From Hebobacterum sp964559435 (GTDB taxonomy: Bacteria > Armatimonadota > Hebobacteria > Hebobacterales > Hebobacteraceae), in assembly GCA_964559435.1 (NCBI GenBank), contig CAZLHI010000003.1:1-64000 (forward strand): 64,000 nt of DNA, written 5' to 3'. The translations under genes and the position numbers were made by a program. Of this stretch, positions 8,453 through 16,875 are shown piece by piece. The notes beneath the pieces were generated by a model. That model had not been told where the DNA came from and ran no database searches. It worked only from the letters and a program-made list of their open reading frames with translations. Within the stretch, counting starts at the first letter, position 1. Each line of letters starts with the position of its first letter.

Positions 8453-9646
8453 GTGAACCGCAATGTGAAGATACTGCTCGCTGTGTCGGTGCTCTTCGGC
8501 GGTGCGACGGGCATATATGAGTTCGTCCTCCCCTACTACCTGGACGAGCGGGGGCTGTCGTACCAGAGCATGGGGATGGTCTTCGCCGTCGCGGCGGCCG
8601 GTATGTTGCTCCTTCGTGTGCTGATGGGCCGGCTTGCCGACCTGTGGGGTCGGAAGCCGTTCTACGGGCTGTCGCTGGGCGGAAGCGCCGTCGCGATGTG
8701 GCTGACGCCGCTCAGCGGATCGGTCGTTGGGCAGGCGCTGCTGAAGACGCTGCGGGAGGCGATGTTCCTCACCCGTGAGATTCTCCACCCCGTGGCGCTG
8801 TACGAGGAACACCGGGGCCGATTCATGGATTTCATGGGGAAGACAAGGGGGATCGAGTTCCTCTTCCAGGCTGGGGGAACGCTGCTGGCGGGAGCGGCAA
8901 TCTCAACGCTGGGGACGCGGGGGGACCTAGCGCTGGCAGGGACGCTGATGGCGGTGGGTTTCGTAGCCTTCTGGGCGTTATACAGGGAGCGCGACCGGGA
9001 GGCGGGGGCGATGCCGACACGGACTCGGGCGCGGGACCTGCTCTCGTTCGACATGCACCGGAATCTGAAGATCGTAACCGTGTCGTTCTTCATCTTCAAC
9101 ATCGGAATGTGGACCAGCCACTCGTTCATCATGCCGCTGTTCTTCACGGAGAAATTCGGAGCAAGCCGCTACGCGGTCTCCTGGGTGCTGATGCTGCACC
9201 GGCTGACGGCGGTGGTGCCATTGATGCTCATCGGGCGGCTTCACCTGCGATATCTCAAGGCGGCCTATATGCTGGCATGGGTGGTGGAGGGCCTGATTCT
9301 GTCGGGGTCAGCACTCATCCCCACCTTCCATGCGGCGGCCGCTGTCTGGTTGCTGCACGATGTCGTCGGCGCCGGCATCTGGATTCCAGTCCAGAACATG
9401 ATCATCCAGGACTACACGCGCCCGGAGCGGCGGGCGCTGGAGCTGGGGAAGATCCAGGCGTACGGGGGGATCGGAACGATCATCGGGCCATGGCTGGCGG
9501 GTATACTGTCGGGCCACTTCGGTGTGAGCGCGCCCTTCCTCGTGGGCGGTTTCTTCATCACCGCAGCGGGGCTGTCGCTGGCGCCGCTGCGGCTGGGCCG
9601 AGGCCGCACAGAGGCCCCTGCCGAGGCCGCGCAGGGAACCGAGTAG
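8453..9646 (+). CDS. major facilitator superfamily transporter
   Basis: The GTG at 8453, preceded by GGGGAG at 8442-8447, gives a 397-residue protein with about 12 hydrophobic segments. A longer in-frame reading from 8255 would add 66 polar, cysteine-rich residues and lacks an RBS. The loop after the second segment, GRLADLWGRKPFYG, is the classic MFS motif A. The substrate cannot be read from sequence. The gene is divergent from the putative inositol operon with a shared 230-base control region, so import of an inositol or related polyol is a reasonable guess. Its central loop is rich in Arg and Glu. No other transporter is nearby. Confidence 0.8.
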   Translation: MNRNVKILLAVSVLFGGATGIYEFVLPYYLDERGLSYQSMGMVFAVAAAGMLLLRVLMGRLADLWGRKPFYGLSLGGSAVAMWLTPLSGSVVGQALLKTLREAMFLTREILHPVALYEEHRGRFMDFMGKTRGIEFLFQAGGTLLAGAAISTLGTRGDLALAGTLMAVGFVAFWALYRERDREAGAMPTRTRARDLLSFDMHRNLKIVTVSFFIFNIGMWTSHSFIMPLFFTEKFGASRYAVSWVLMLHRLTAVVPLMLIGRLHLRYLKAAYMLAWVVEGLILSGSALIPTFHAAAAVWLLHDVVGAGIWIPVQNMIIQDYTRPERRALELGKIQAYGGIGTIIGPWLAGILSGHFGVSAPFLVGGFFITAAGLSLAPLRLGRGRTEAPAEAAQGTE

Positions 9647-9649
9647 CGC

Positions 9650-10912
9650 TCAGAACGGCCACCAGCCTCTTCTTCGCTGTCGCCGTTCCGGCCCTATTGC
9701 GAAGTCCACGGCGACCGTATCTCCCGCGCCAATGTCGAATGTCCTTCCCTCATCTAGGGCATACCCCGGCGGCGGGCCGGCGACATAGATGTAGCTGCGG
9801 CCCGGGGCCACTCGGAGCTGGTACCGACCGTTCCCATCTGTGTAGTCACCGATGATGGCAGCGCTCGACATCGGCCGGTGAGGGCCGTAGCTGCCGATGC
9901 AGACGCCGGGCACCGGATCGCCCGTCGTCATGTCAGTGACGGTTCCCTGGACGATAGCGCCGCGGGTGAGGATGAGGTCGGGCAGCTCGACAACCATCAG
10001 CGCGCTTGCCGTTACCGCTTCGAGCGCCGCCGCCACCCACTCACCCGACGCTTCCTCGACGAAGATGTTGAACATCCCGTCGGAGAGGCCCGTGAGCTGA
10101 TAGCTGCCGTCCGCCGTCGTCATGGCCTCGGCCCATGCCGACGCTGTAGCTTCCAGGTCCTGCGCCTGGGCCATGACCGCGACCCCCGCAGCCGGGGTCC
10201 CGTCTTCATAGACCACGCGCCCGGACAGCGATGCGCCCGGGTACGCCACGAGAGTAGCTGACGGCGTCGGCCGCGCGGTCAGTCTGAGCTCCTTCGCCTC
10301 GCTGACGAACCTGGGATCCTCCAGTGCCACCCGAGCAGAGCCGAAGGGTGGAACACCGCGGATCGTCCAGCGACCTCCCTCATCGGTCTTCGCTGCGAAA
10401 GAGTCTGCCAACCCGGGCGGGATGGAGAAAGAGTGCGCCATATCACCGGGAATCACGCGCGTCAGCCTCACGGCGGCGCCCTGGACCGGCCGGCCATGGA
10501 GGTCGACAACCGTCCCCCTCACCTCGCTGGGCGTCCGCAAAACGACCAGGTTGTCTCCCGAGGTGAGCCGGCCGCCACCGACGGCGAGCCCATCCGCGCG
10601 CACACAGCACCACGCAACAGCGTCCCAGTGGGGCGGCACCTCGAGAGTGATCTCGAAGCGGCCTTCCCCGTCCGTCTCCACTTCTGTGTAGTCGAAGGAG
10701 CCGCGGCCCTGGCTCACAACCACCTGCGCTCCTGTGACCGGCTTTCCCACCGGTCCGATTACCTGGCCCCTGACCGTCTTCGCCAGCGACGGAGCAGCGC
10801 GCGCCCCGGGCGGCTGGGGTGACTGAGGCGCGCCGCAGCCGCACAAGGCCGCGATCACGAAGGCGCTTGTACAGAGGACAACGGAAGGCAGCTTCGGCAA
10901 AAGTCCCCGCAT
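9650..10912 (-). CDS. predicted lipoprotein with carboxypeptidase-regulatory-like beta-sandwich repeats
   Basis: About 420 residues, starting with a lipoprotein-type signal: short basic start, hydrophobic VVLCTSAFVIAAL and the lipobox-like LCGC. The mature part contains four or five repeats of the transthyretin-like carboxypeptidase regulatory domain, each marked by a pattern such as VRGQVIGPVGKPVTGAQVVV or VQGTVTDMTTGDPVPGVCIG followed by T-D-G-x-G-R-Y/F. Such proteins are envelope-anchored structural or carbohydrate-binding proteins; no catalytic residues are visible. The first possible start is GTG at 10918, but TGGGG is better placed for the ATG at 10912. The C terminus ends in an Arg/Trp-rich RRQRRRGWWPF. 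It is convergent with the MFS gene, with only three bases between the stops. Confidence 0.8.
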   Translation of the reverse strand: MRGLLPKLPSVVLCTSAFVIAALCGCGAPQSPQPPGARAAPSLAKTVRGQVIGPVGKPVTGAQVVVSQGRGSFDYTEVETDGEGRFEITLEVPPHWDAVAWCCVRADGLAVGGGRLTSGDNLVVLRTPSEVRGTVVDLHGRPVQGAAVRLTRVIPGDMAHSFSIPPGLADSFAAKTDEGGRWTIRGVPPFGSARVALEDPRFVSEAKELRLTARPTPSATLVAYPGASLSGRVVYEDGTPAAGVAVMAQAQDLEATASAWAEAMTTADGSYQLTGLSDGMFNIFVEEASGEWVAAALEAVTASALMVVELPDLILTRGAIVQGTVTDMTTGDPVPGVCIGSYGPHRPMSSAAIIGDYTDGNGRYQLRVAPGRSYIYVAGPPPGYALDEGRTFDIGAGDTVAVDFAIGPERRQRRRGWWPF

Positions 10913-11016
10913 GTGCACCCCATTAGACGCACTGGCCAGCGCTCAAGTTCAAGCCGACGAGCATTCCTCCATCAGGCCGCACCGCGGGACGCACGCGGCC
11001 GAGTTCCCGGAGTCCG

Positions 11017-11046
11017 TTGCGCCCGCTCGGCCGGATGTGGTAGAAT
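11017..11046 (+). promoter_or_regulatory. sigma70-type promoter of the valS T-box leader
   Basis: TTGCGC at 11017-11022, an 18-base spacer and TAGAAT at 11041-11046. The -10 matches that of the receiver-gene promoter. Transcription would begin near 11053, right at the start of the T-box leader. Confidence 0.5.
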
Positions 11047-11052
11047 ACTTGG

Positions 11053-11325
11053 GACAGACGAAGACCGCAAAGGCCGTGAAAGGGAGGAGTACCTGCGGAT
11101 CGGCCCTCAGAGAGGCGGGCCCAAAGGCTGGAAGGTCCGTCGGCGCAGACGCAGGGAAGGTCGCCCCGGAGCCGGGACGTCGAAGGCGCCTCTGCTGAGT
11201 AAGCGTCCCCGGGTGAGCCCGTTATAGCGGAAGAGTTCTGCGTCGCTCGCGCGGCGGAGCCATGCAGAAGAATCAAGGTGGTACCACGGGAGGCCCTCTC
11301 GTCCTTGGACGGGAGGGCGTTTTCT
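11053..11325 (+). ncRNA. T-box riboswitch (tRNA-sensing leader) controlling valS
   Basis: The leader contains the T-box antiterminator sequence AAGGTGGTACCACGG at 11275-11289, whose TGGT would pair with the ACCA end of an uncharged tRNA. It is followed by an intrinsic terminator: a 12-base-pair stem (11293-11304 with 11307-11318) and GTTTTCT. Upstream are Stem I landmarks: GGAGGAGTACCTGCGG near 11082-11097, CTCAGAGAGGCGGG near 11106-11119, and the GAGTAAGC..CCCGTTATAGCGG block near 11197-11230 seen in clostridial-type T-boxes. A GTC (valine) triplet at 11160-11162 in GGGAAGGTCGCCCCGG is the best specifier candidate. The variable T opposite the discriminator fits tRNA-Val, which has A73. Uncharged tRNA-Val should therefore permit valS transcription. 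Confidence 0.88.
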
Positions 11326-11351
11326 ATCAGGAAGTGGTCGGAGAAAGTGGA

Positions 11352-14057
11352 ATGGCTAAGGCTCAGCTGGCGAAGGCCTACGACTCGAAGCAGGTGGAGG
11401 GCAAGTGGTACGAGTTCTGGCAGTCGCGGGGCTACTTCCGGCTGACCAGCAAAGCAGACCGGCCCGACGCGCCTGCCTACTGCATCACGATCCCGCCGCC
11501 CAATGTCACTGGCGCTCTCCATATGGGGCACGCGCTTCAGCACAGCATTCACGACTGCATCGCGCGGTGGCGGCGGCTGCGCGGGGACCGCGTGCTGGTG
11601 GTCCCGGGCACCGACCACGCCGCTATCTCCACCAACATGCAGGTGGAGAAGGCGCTGGCGGAGGAGGGCATCTCTCGACACGATCTGGGCAGAGAGAAGT
11701 TCGTCGAGCGATGCTGGGAATGGACGCGGAGATACGGCGGCCAGATCATCGAGCAGCTGAAAGCTCTGGGCTGCTCGTATGACTGGGATCGGACGTGCTT
11801 CACCCTGGACGATGCCTACTCCCGGGCGGTGCAGGAAGCCTTCGTCCGGTTCCACGAGCGCGGATGGCTCTACCGCGGGCACCGAGTGGTGAACTGGTGC
11901 CCTGAATGCGGCTCCACTGTCTCGGACCTCGAGGTACAACATAGCGACCACCAGGGGAAGCTCTGGCACATCAAGTACCCTCTCGTCGGCGAGGAGGGCG
12001 GCATAGTCGTGGCAACGACGCGGCCGGAGACAATGCTCGGCGATACGGCCGTAGCAGTGAATTCAAAGGACCCGCGCTACGCCGAGTTCCACGGCAAGAA
12101 GGTCCTGCTGCCGCTGATGAACCGCGAGATCCCGGTCATCTGCGACGACGAGCTCGTCGACCCCGAGTTCGGGACAGGCGCCGTCAAGGTGACGCCGGCG
12201 CACGACGTGAACGACTTCGAGGCAGGAGAGCGGAACGAGCTGCCGTCGGTGGTCGTGATCGGCGAAGACGCCCGAATGACCGAGGAGGCGAAGCAGTACG
12301 CGGGCCTCGACCGCTACGAGGCGCGGCAGCGAATCGTGGCCGATCTGGAGGAGCAGGGCCTGCTCGTGAAGGTAGAGGACTACGAGCACACCATCGGCCG
12401 GCACGACCGCTGTCACACAGTGCTGGAACCGCTCCTGTCCGAGCAATGGTTCCTGAGCATGTCCGAGCTGGCGAAGATGGCGCTGGAGGTGATTGAGGGC
12501 GACGACCCCGACATCCGATACGTGCCCGATCGGTTCAGACGCTACACCATCGAATGGCTCGAGAGCCTACGCGATTGGAACGTCTCGCGACAGATCTGGT
12601 GGGGGCATCGGATTCCGGCTTATCGCTGCGAATCCTGCGGGCACTGGCTGGTGCAGGTGGAGGCGCCGGACAAGTGCGAGAAGTGCGCGGGTGCGGTGAG
12701 ACAGGACGAGGACACGCTCGACACCTGGTTCTCTTCCGCGCTGTGGCCCTTCGCGGTGCTTGGCTGGCCAAACAAGTCAGAGCTTGCCGAGGCCTATGAA
12801 GAGGGCATCTACCCGACCCATCTCATGATTACGGCCCGCGACATCCTCTACCTGTGGATCGTGCGCATGGTCATGACGAGCCTCGATTTCACTGGGAAGA
12901 TCCCCTTCGAGCAGGTGCTCGTGCACGCGACGGTGCTGGACATCGAAGGGCAACGAATGAGCAAGTCGCTCGGCACTGGCGTCGATCCGCTGGAGCTGAT
13001 ATCGAGTTACGGATCGGATGCGACGCGATTCAGCCTGCTCTATCAGTGCGCCTCAGACCAAGACATCCGCTTCGGCATTGAACGCACCGAGATGGCGCGC
13101 AACTTCTGCAACAAGATATGGAACGCGAGCCGGTTCGTGCTGATGAATCTGGGCGAGAGCTTCACACCGCGGTCCCACGTGCCGCAACTCGTTCGCGACC
13201 AGGGATCGCTGGCCGAGCGTTGGATCCTGAGCCGCTACGCCCGGGCGCTTCATGCTGTGGATGAAGCCCTGGGGGGATTCGAGATGGCGGAGGCGGCGCG
13301 GGCGCTGTACGATTTCTTCTGGTCTGAGTTTTGCGATTGGTTCGTGGAGATATCCAAGCTGCCCCTGCAGGCAGGTGGCGAGGCCGCCCATCGCGCGCGG
13401 CAGGTCCTCTGGTTCGTCCTTGAGGGCACCCTCCGGGCGCTGCACCCATTCATGCCGTTCATCACGGAGGAAGTTTGGCAGCAGCTGCCCGGCACGGGGG
13501 AGGCTCTTATCATAGCTGCCTGGCCGAAGGCCGATCGCCAGTGGCGCAGCGAGGTCGCCGAACGTCACTTCGAATCGCTGGCGCAGGTTGTCGCGGCCGC
13601 GAGGAAGCTGCGCGCCGAGCAGAGTGTCCCGCCCGCGCAGCGCGTTCACATCAGGGTCGGCGCCAGCGCCGCTCCGGCCCGAGATGTGCTGCGGCAAAAC
13701 GAAGGTCTGATCCTGCTGCTGGCGCGCGGCAGCGACCTCGACTTGCGGGAGGCGGGCGATGAGCGGCCGGCAGTGGCCGAGGTGGTTCAGTGCATGGGCG
13801 AGTCGGTCATCGTGTCCATCGATAGGTCAGCTTCACGGCGGGAGCTGGAAGAGCAGCAGGCGCGGATAGAACGGGCGCTGAGTCATCTGCGGGAGGAGGA
13901 GGCGCGCCTGGCAGAGAGGCTTGGAAAAGCTCAGTTCCTGGAGCGCGCGCCGGGAGAGATCCAGAGCCGCACACGGGCGCGTCACGCAGCGGCCCGGGAG
14001 CAGATACGGACGCTGGAAGCTCAGCTGGCCGACCTAGCGGCGGCCCTGGAGAGGTGA
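11352..14057 (+). CDS. valS: valyl-tRNA synthetase
   Basis: Charges tRNA-Val with valine in the cytoplasm. From the ATG at 11352 (GGAGAAAG upstream) the protein has 901 residues. A longer in-frame reading from 11262 would run through the T-box terminator and is rejected. Class I motifs are present: HMGH at 57-60 and the KMSKS loop as RMSKS near 535-539. The editing domain lies between them, and a zinc-type CESCGHW..CEKC pair lies in the region leading to the KMSKS loop. The anticodon-binding domain follows and the last 70 residues form the ValRS C-terminal coiled coil. Expression is controlled by the T-box leader immediately upstream. Confidence 0.98.
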   Translation: MAKAQLAKAYDSKQVEGKWYEFWQSRGYFRLTSKADRPDAPAYCITIPPPNVTGALHMGHALQHSIHDCIARWRRLRGDRVLVVPGTDHAAISTNMQVEKALAEEGISRHDLGREKFVERCWEWTRRYGGQIIEQLKALGCSYDWDRTCFTLDDAYSRAVQEAFVRFHERGWLYRGHRVVNWCPECGSTVSDLEVQHSDHQGKLWHIKYPLVGEEGGIVVATTRPETMLGDTAVAVNSKDPRYAEFHGKKVLLPLMNREIPVICDDELVDPEFGTGAVKVTPAHDVNDFEAGERNELPSVVVIGEDARMTEEAKQYAGLDRYEARQRIVADLEEQGLLVKVEDYEHTIGRHDRCHTVLEPLLSEQWFLSMSELAKMALEVIEGDDPDIRYVPDRFRRYTIEWLESLRDWNVSRQIWWGHRIPAYRCESCGHWLVQVEAPDKCEKCAGAVRQDEDTLDTWFSSALWPFAVLGWPNKSELAEAYEEGIYPTHLMITARDILYLWIVRMVMTSLDFTGKIPFEQVLVHATVLDIEGQRMSKSLGTGVDPLELISSYGSDATRFSLLYQCASDQDIRFGIERTEMARNFCNKIWNASRFVLMNLGESFTPRSHVPQLVRDQGSLAERWILSRYARALHAVDEALGGFEMAEAARALYDFFWSEFCDWFVEISKLPLQAGGEAAHRARQVLWFVLEGTLRALHPFMPFITEEVWQQLPGTGEALIIAAWPKADRQWRSEVAERHFESLAQVVAAARKLRAEQSVPPAQRVHIRVGASAAPARDVLRQNEGLILLLARGSDLDLREAGDERPAVAEVVQCMGESVIVSIDRSASRRELEEQQARIERALSHLREEEARLAERLGKAQFLERAPGEIQSRTRARHAAAREQIRTLEAQLADLAAALER

Positions 14058-14146
14058 TGCTGATCCAGAGAAGTGGGGGTTTGGGGCAAACCGCAGCAGG
14101 GAACAAGCAAGGTAGACATGCGGGGACCTAGCCCAGAGCGAGACCG

Positions 14147-15265
14147 GTGAGTGATCTGAGCTTCGATCGGTATATGACGTACCTGACGGCAATCATCTAC
14201 TGGAGCCTCGCGGCCTGCTGGCTGGCTATCATCGCCTTCTATCTGAGGCAGTACCTCCGCTTCAAGCGCATTTACCCCCTGCTCACAACGCTCCTCATCG
14301 TCTTGTTCATCGACGGCACGCGCACGCTCATCGAGAGCGTCTACTTCGGCGCGCGGCATACCGCAAAGGCGGGAATCATCTCTCCGCAGCTCTACGATAT
14401 CTTGGATCAATCCTACTACGTGGTGATCCCCAAGAGCATCAACCTTGTCGCCGCGCTGGTCATAATCCTGGTGATCGTCCGGAACTGGTTCCGCAGCCTC
14501 GAAGAAGAACAGCGACGCCGCAGGGGGGTCGAGCAGTTTCGGAAGGAGCTTCTGTCACTTGCATCCCACGAACTCCGCGCCCCGCTCACCTCGATCCGCG
14601 GGTACGCGAACACCCTGGTGCGAGAGTACGACAACCTCGGCGAGGTCACGCAGAAGGAGTTCCTCGAGGGCATAGCGAGGGAGGCGGAGCGGCTCAGCCA
14701 TTTGGTGTCGGACCTGCTCGATATGAGCCAGATCGACGAAGGGCGGCTGCGCGTCGAGCCGAGGGCCGTGTCGCCGCTCCGCCTCTGCGAGGAGGCTGTC
14801 AGGACCGCGGCGCATCCGGGCCTCAGCCATCTGCTGACAGTGGAGGTCGAGCCCGACCTCCCGGCGGTCTTGGCCGACCCGAATCGCATACACCAGGCGA
14901 TCTCCAATCTGATCAGCAACGCGGTGAAGTTCTCGCCCGAGGACAGCGAGATTATCGTGGGGGCTCGTCGGCAGAACGGCCACGTCGAGTTCTACGTCGC
15001 CGATCGCGGGATCGGGATCCCGCGCGGCGAGCAAAGCAGGCTCTTCACGCGGTTTCACAGGGCGGCCAACGCGCATAGCCCCGACACCCCCGGCGCCGGG
15101 CTCGGCCTCTACTTAACGAAGGGCATCGTCGAGGCCCACGGCGGAACAGTTGGCCTAGAGAGCGAACTGGGACGCGGCAGCATGTTCTACTTCACGCTTC
15201 CCACAGTCGAGGGACGGGTGCGGGCAGAGGAAATGGTCTCGAGCACGACAGCTCCCCAGAGCTAG
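14147..15265 (+). CDS. membrane-bound sensor histidine kinase
   Basis: A 372-residue sensor kinase with three hydrophobic segments in the first 110 residues (around 10-32, 45-60 and 95-113) and no recognisable extracellular ligand domain. It then has a HisKA dimerisation domain with the phospho-acceptor in SLASHELRAPLTSIRG, and an HATPase domain with N box ISNLISNAVKFSPE, G1 box DRGIGIP and G2 box GAGLGLYLTKGI. No response regulator is adjacent, so it is an orphan; the stand-alone receiver at 266 is one possible partner. The start is GTG about 90 bases after valS, so read-through from valS is possible. Membrane topology suggests sensing within or close to the membrane. Confidence 0.93.
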   Translation: MSDLSFDRYMTYLTAIIYWSLAACWLAIIAFYLRQYLRFKRIYPLLTTLLIVLFIDGTRTLIESVYFGARHTAKAGIISPQLYDILDQSYYVVIPKSINLVAALVIILVIVRNWFRSLEEEQRRRRGVEQFRKELLSLASHELRAPLTSIRGYANTLVREYDNLGEVTQKEFLEGIAREAERLSHLVSDLLDMSQIDEGRLRVEPRAVSPLRLCEEAVRTAAHPGLSHLLTVEVEPDLPAVLADPNRIHQAISNLISNAVKFSPEDSEIIVGARRQNGHVEFYVADRGIGIPRGEQSRLFTRFHRAANAHSPDTPGAGLGLYLTKGIVEAHGGTVGLESELGRGSMFYFTLPTVEGRVRAEEMVSSTTAPQS

Positions 15266-15344
15266 CGTCACCCGATGTCTTGTCGGAGTACAGGCCTCCA
15301 GTGCGGTCCGGCGCCGCCTCAGCGCGAGGAGATCGCATCGATGC

Positions 15345-16106
15345 CTATTCCTTCCTCACGGCCGGTTCCCCCGAGACTGATTGGGCAAGTTCCCGGCTTT
15401 GAAGCACTGCGCGATCGGTCCCTTCCACGGCTATTGTCACGGCGCCCTCCGAGCCGTCGATGCCGCCGGAGGCGATGTGCCAGGCCTGGACGCCGCAGAG
15501 TAGCTCGAACGCCTCCAACTCAGTGACGACGGCGGCATTGGTCAGAACAGCCATCCCGACCGCAATCCCGTCTGCGTAGTCGGTCGTCGCGATGCCGCAG
15601 TGCCCGGCCGCCTCGACAACGTCAGGCACGAGCTTCTCCAGGCTTATCGGTGCGATCAGGTGCGCGCCACGTGCGGCGAGTATCCCCAGGATGTGCCCGA
15701 CAGTGCCACCCACATCGCTCCCCAGCAGCACGCCGACGTTTCCATCGGGATCCAGAGCATTGCCCCCCTTGATGAAGACGTCGTCGCGCTCAAATTCTCT
15801 GAGCAGCTCAATCCAGCCGGGCTCGAATGGCTTGCCGTTCCTCAACGCGACGGGAGGAAGCCGGGTCTCATTATCGGTCACACCCAGGCGGCCTTCGCTT
15901 ATGACCCCAGCGGCGTAATGCCACTTGGACACGGATTGCCCCAGCAACTCCTCGGCCACGAACGCATTAGTCGTGCCGTGACCGATGATGAGTCGCCCGG
16001 CCTCGAGCGCACGGCGCACGGCCGGGGCCTGAGCGACCGCGCGTGCGATGATTCGCTTTGACTCCGATGGAGTTAGTACCAGAAGCGCGCTTGCCATAGC
16101 CTCCAT
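15345..16106 (-). CDS. conserved protein of unknown function
   Basis: A 253-residue soluble protein whose function I do not recognise. It looks like a real, compact enzyme-like protein: LTPSESKRIIARAVA near the start, a glycine-rich LIIGHGTTNAFVAEEL, FIKGGNALDPDGNVGVL, the glycine-rich GSDVGGTVGHILGILAARGA, and HIASGGIDGSEGAVTIAVEG near the end. The repeated glycine loops with Asp and Asn suggest nucleotide, phosphate or cofactor binding, but there is no Walker motif. There are no membrane segments or signal peptide. It stands alone on the minus strand, convergent with the histidine kinase gene and downstream of the small Gly/Arg-tailed protein, from which a terminator separates it. Similar proteins occur in other anaerobic bacteria as far as I recall. 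Confidence 0.75.
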   Translation of the reverse strand: MEAMASALLVLTPSESKRIIARAVAQAPAVRRALEAGRLIIGHGTTNAFVAEELLGQSVSKWHYAAGVISEGRLGVTDNETRLPPVALRNGKPFEPGWIELLREFERDDVFIKGGNALDPDGNVGVLLGSDVGGTVGHILGILAARGAHLIAPISLEKLVPDVVEAAGHCGIATTDYADGIAVGMAVLTNAAVVTELEAFELLCGVQAWHIASGGIDGSEGAVTIAVEGTDRAVLQSRELAQSVSGEPAVRKE

Positions 16107-16157
16107 GTTCGTGCTTTCTCAATCTGTCTGTGCCCGCAGAGGCGCTCTGAAAGAGCA

Positions 16158-16189
16158 AAGGAGCGGCCTGGTTTGACGGGCCGCTCCTT
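16158..16189 (-). terminator. intrinsic terminator of the small Gly/Arg-tail protein gene
   Basis: A perfect 11-base-pair stem (16158-16168 with 16179-16189) with a ten-base loop. Read on the minus strand it is followed by TTTGCTCTTTC. It closes the transcription unit that starts at the promoter near 16816. Confidence 0.6.
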
Positions 16190-16219
16190 AAGGCTCCTTA
16201 AAACAAGGCTCCTTAAAAC
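16190..16219. repeat. perfect 15-base tandem repeat, two copies
   Basis: AAGGCTCCTTAAAAC occurs at 16190-16204 and again at 16205-16219. The unit begins with the same CTCCTTAA sequence that ends the adjacent terminator arm, so the repeat may have grown from that arm by slippage. Confidence 0.8.
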
Positions 16220-16352
16220 GCACCTTGGCCCAGCAGCCTCAAACGCCCGACTTCTGGGCACGAAGACCACCGTTGTCCTGCGCGCCGGGGTCGGCGCAGG
16301 CTGCGCGCCGCCCGCGTTCACCCAGTGCTACGCCTGGTCCCTGGCAACTCTG

Positions 16353-16589
16353 TCAACGCCTGCTGGGAGCCTGCTGGCCGGCGCCAGTCCCACCGCCGCC
16401 ACGACCACCGCGGCCCCCCCGCCTCCCCTCCGGAGCCATCGGCTTACCGGTTTTAGAGTCAATTACGCCGATCCCCGGTATGAACTGCTGCTTCTTGGTC
16501 CTGGAGGCCTTTGTGTAGACTAAGGCAACGATGATGACCACCACCACAATAAGGATTATCGCTACCGCAGGGCTTACCGTCTTCTTCAC
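16353..16589 (-). CDS. small single-span membrane protein with Gly/Arg-rich tail
   Basis: This 78-residue protein has an N-terminal transmembrane helix (about residues 7-25), a short basic stretch, a compact IPGIGVIDSKTGKPMAP segment and an RGGRGGRGGGG-type tail. I do not recognise a family. It is convincingly real: the GTG start at 16589 is preceded by a perfect AAGGAGGTGAT Shine-Dalgarno, the gene has the best promoter in the window (16788-16816) and a hairpin terminator follows. The N-in/C-out or C-in topology is not certain. The basic, glycine-rich tail could bind nucleic acid, lipid head groups or an acidic partner. A leader of about 190 bases separates the promoter from the start codon, which leaves room for RNA-level control. 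Confidence 0.8.
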   Translation of the reverse strand: MKKTVSPAVAIILIVVVVIIVALVYTKASRTKKQQFIPGIGVIDSKTGKPMAPEGRRGGRGGRGGGGTGAGQQAPSRR

Positions 16590-16787
16590 GCGATATCACC
16601 TCCTTGAGCAGTCGGCAGCCTCACGACCGCCGCACCGCGAGTGCTGTTCCGCCTAGTCAGACACGTTCCGTCGCTCTTCCTGCTACCCCTGGTGCGGCGT
16701 CGCCACAACACGACCGTGCCCGCGATTCGCTGCAGGCACCCTCCGCGGTCAGCCTGACCCCGTCGCCGGCCCATCCGCGCGTGGCGG

Positions 16788-16816
16788 ACTATAGCACGCT
16801 CGCAGAAGGGTGTCAA
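16788..16816 (-). promoter_or_regulatory. near-consensus sigma70 promoter
   Basis: On the minus strand, TTGACA (16816-16811), exactly 17 bases, then TATAGT (16793-16788). It drives the small membrane protein gene and predicts a 5' leader of about 190 bases. The leader (16590-16780) contains a GTGCC..GGGCAC hairpin but no riboswitch class that I recognise. Confidence 0.75.
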
Positions 16817-16875
16817 CCCCTTGGTCCGAGAGGCCACGGAACGTCGTCTTCTCAGACATCTCCTGTCTGGACTAC

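Noticed and set aside
11262..11351. In-frame extension of valS upstream to an ATG at 11262
   Set aside because: It would be translated from the T-box antiterminator and terminator; the ATG at 11352 has the RBS and fits the family start.
16190..16219. CRISPR-like repeat
   Set aside because: Only two adjacent copies without spacers and no cas genes nearby.
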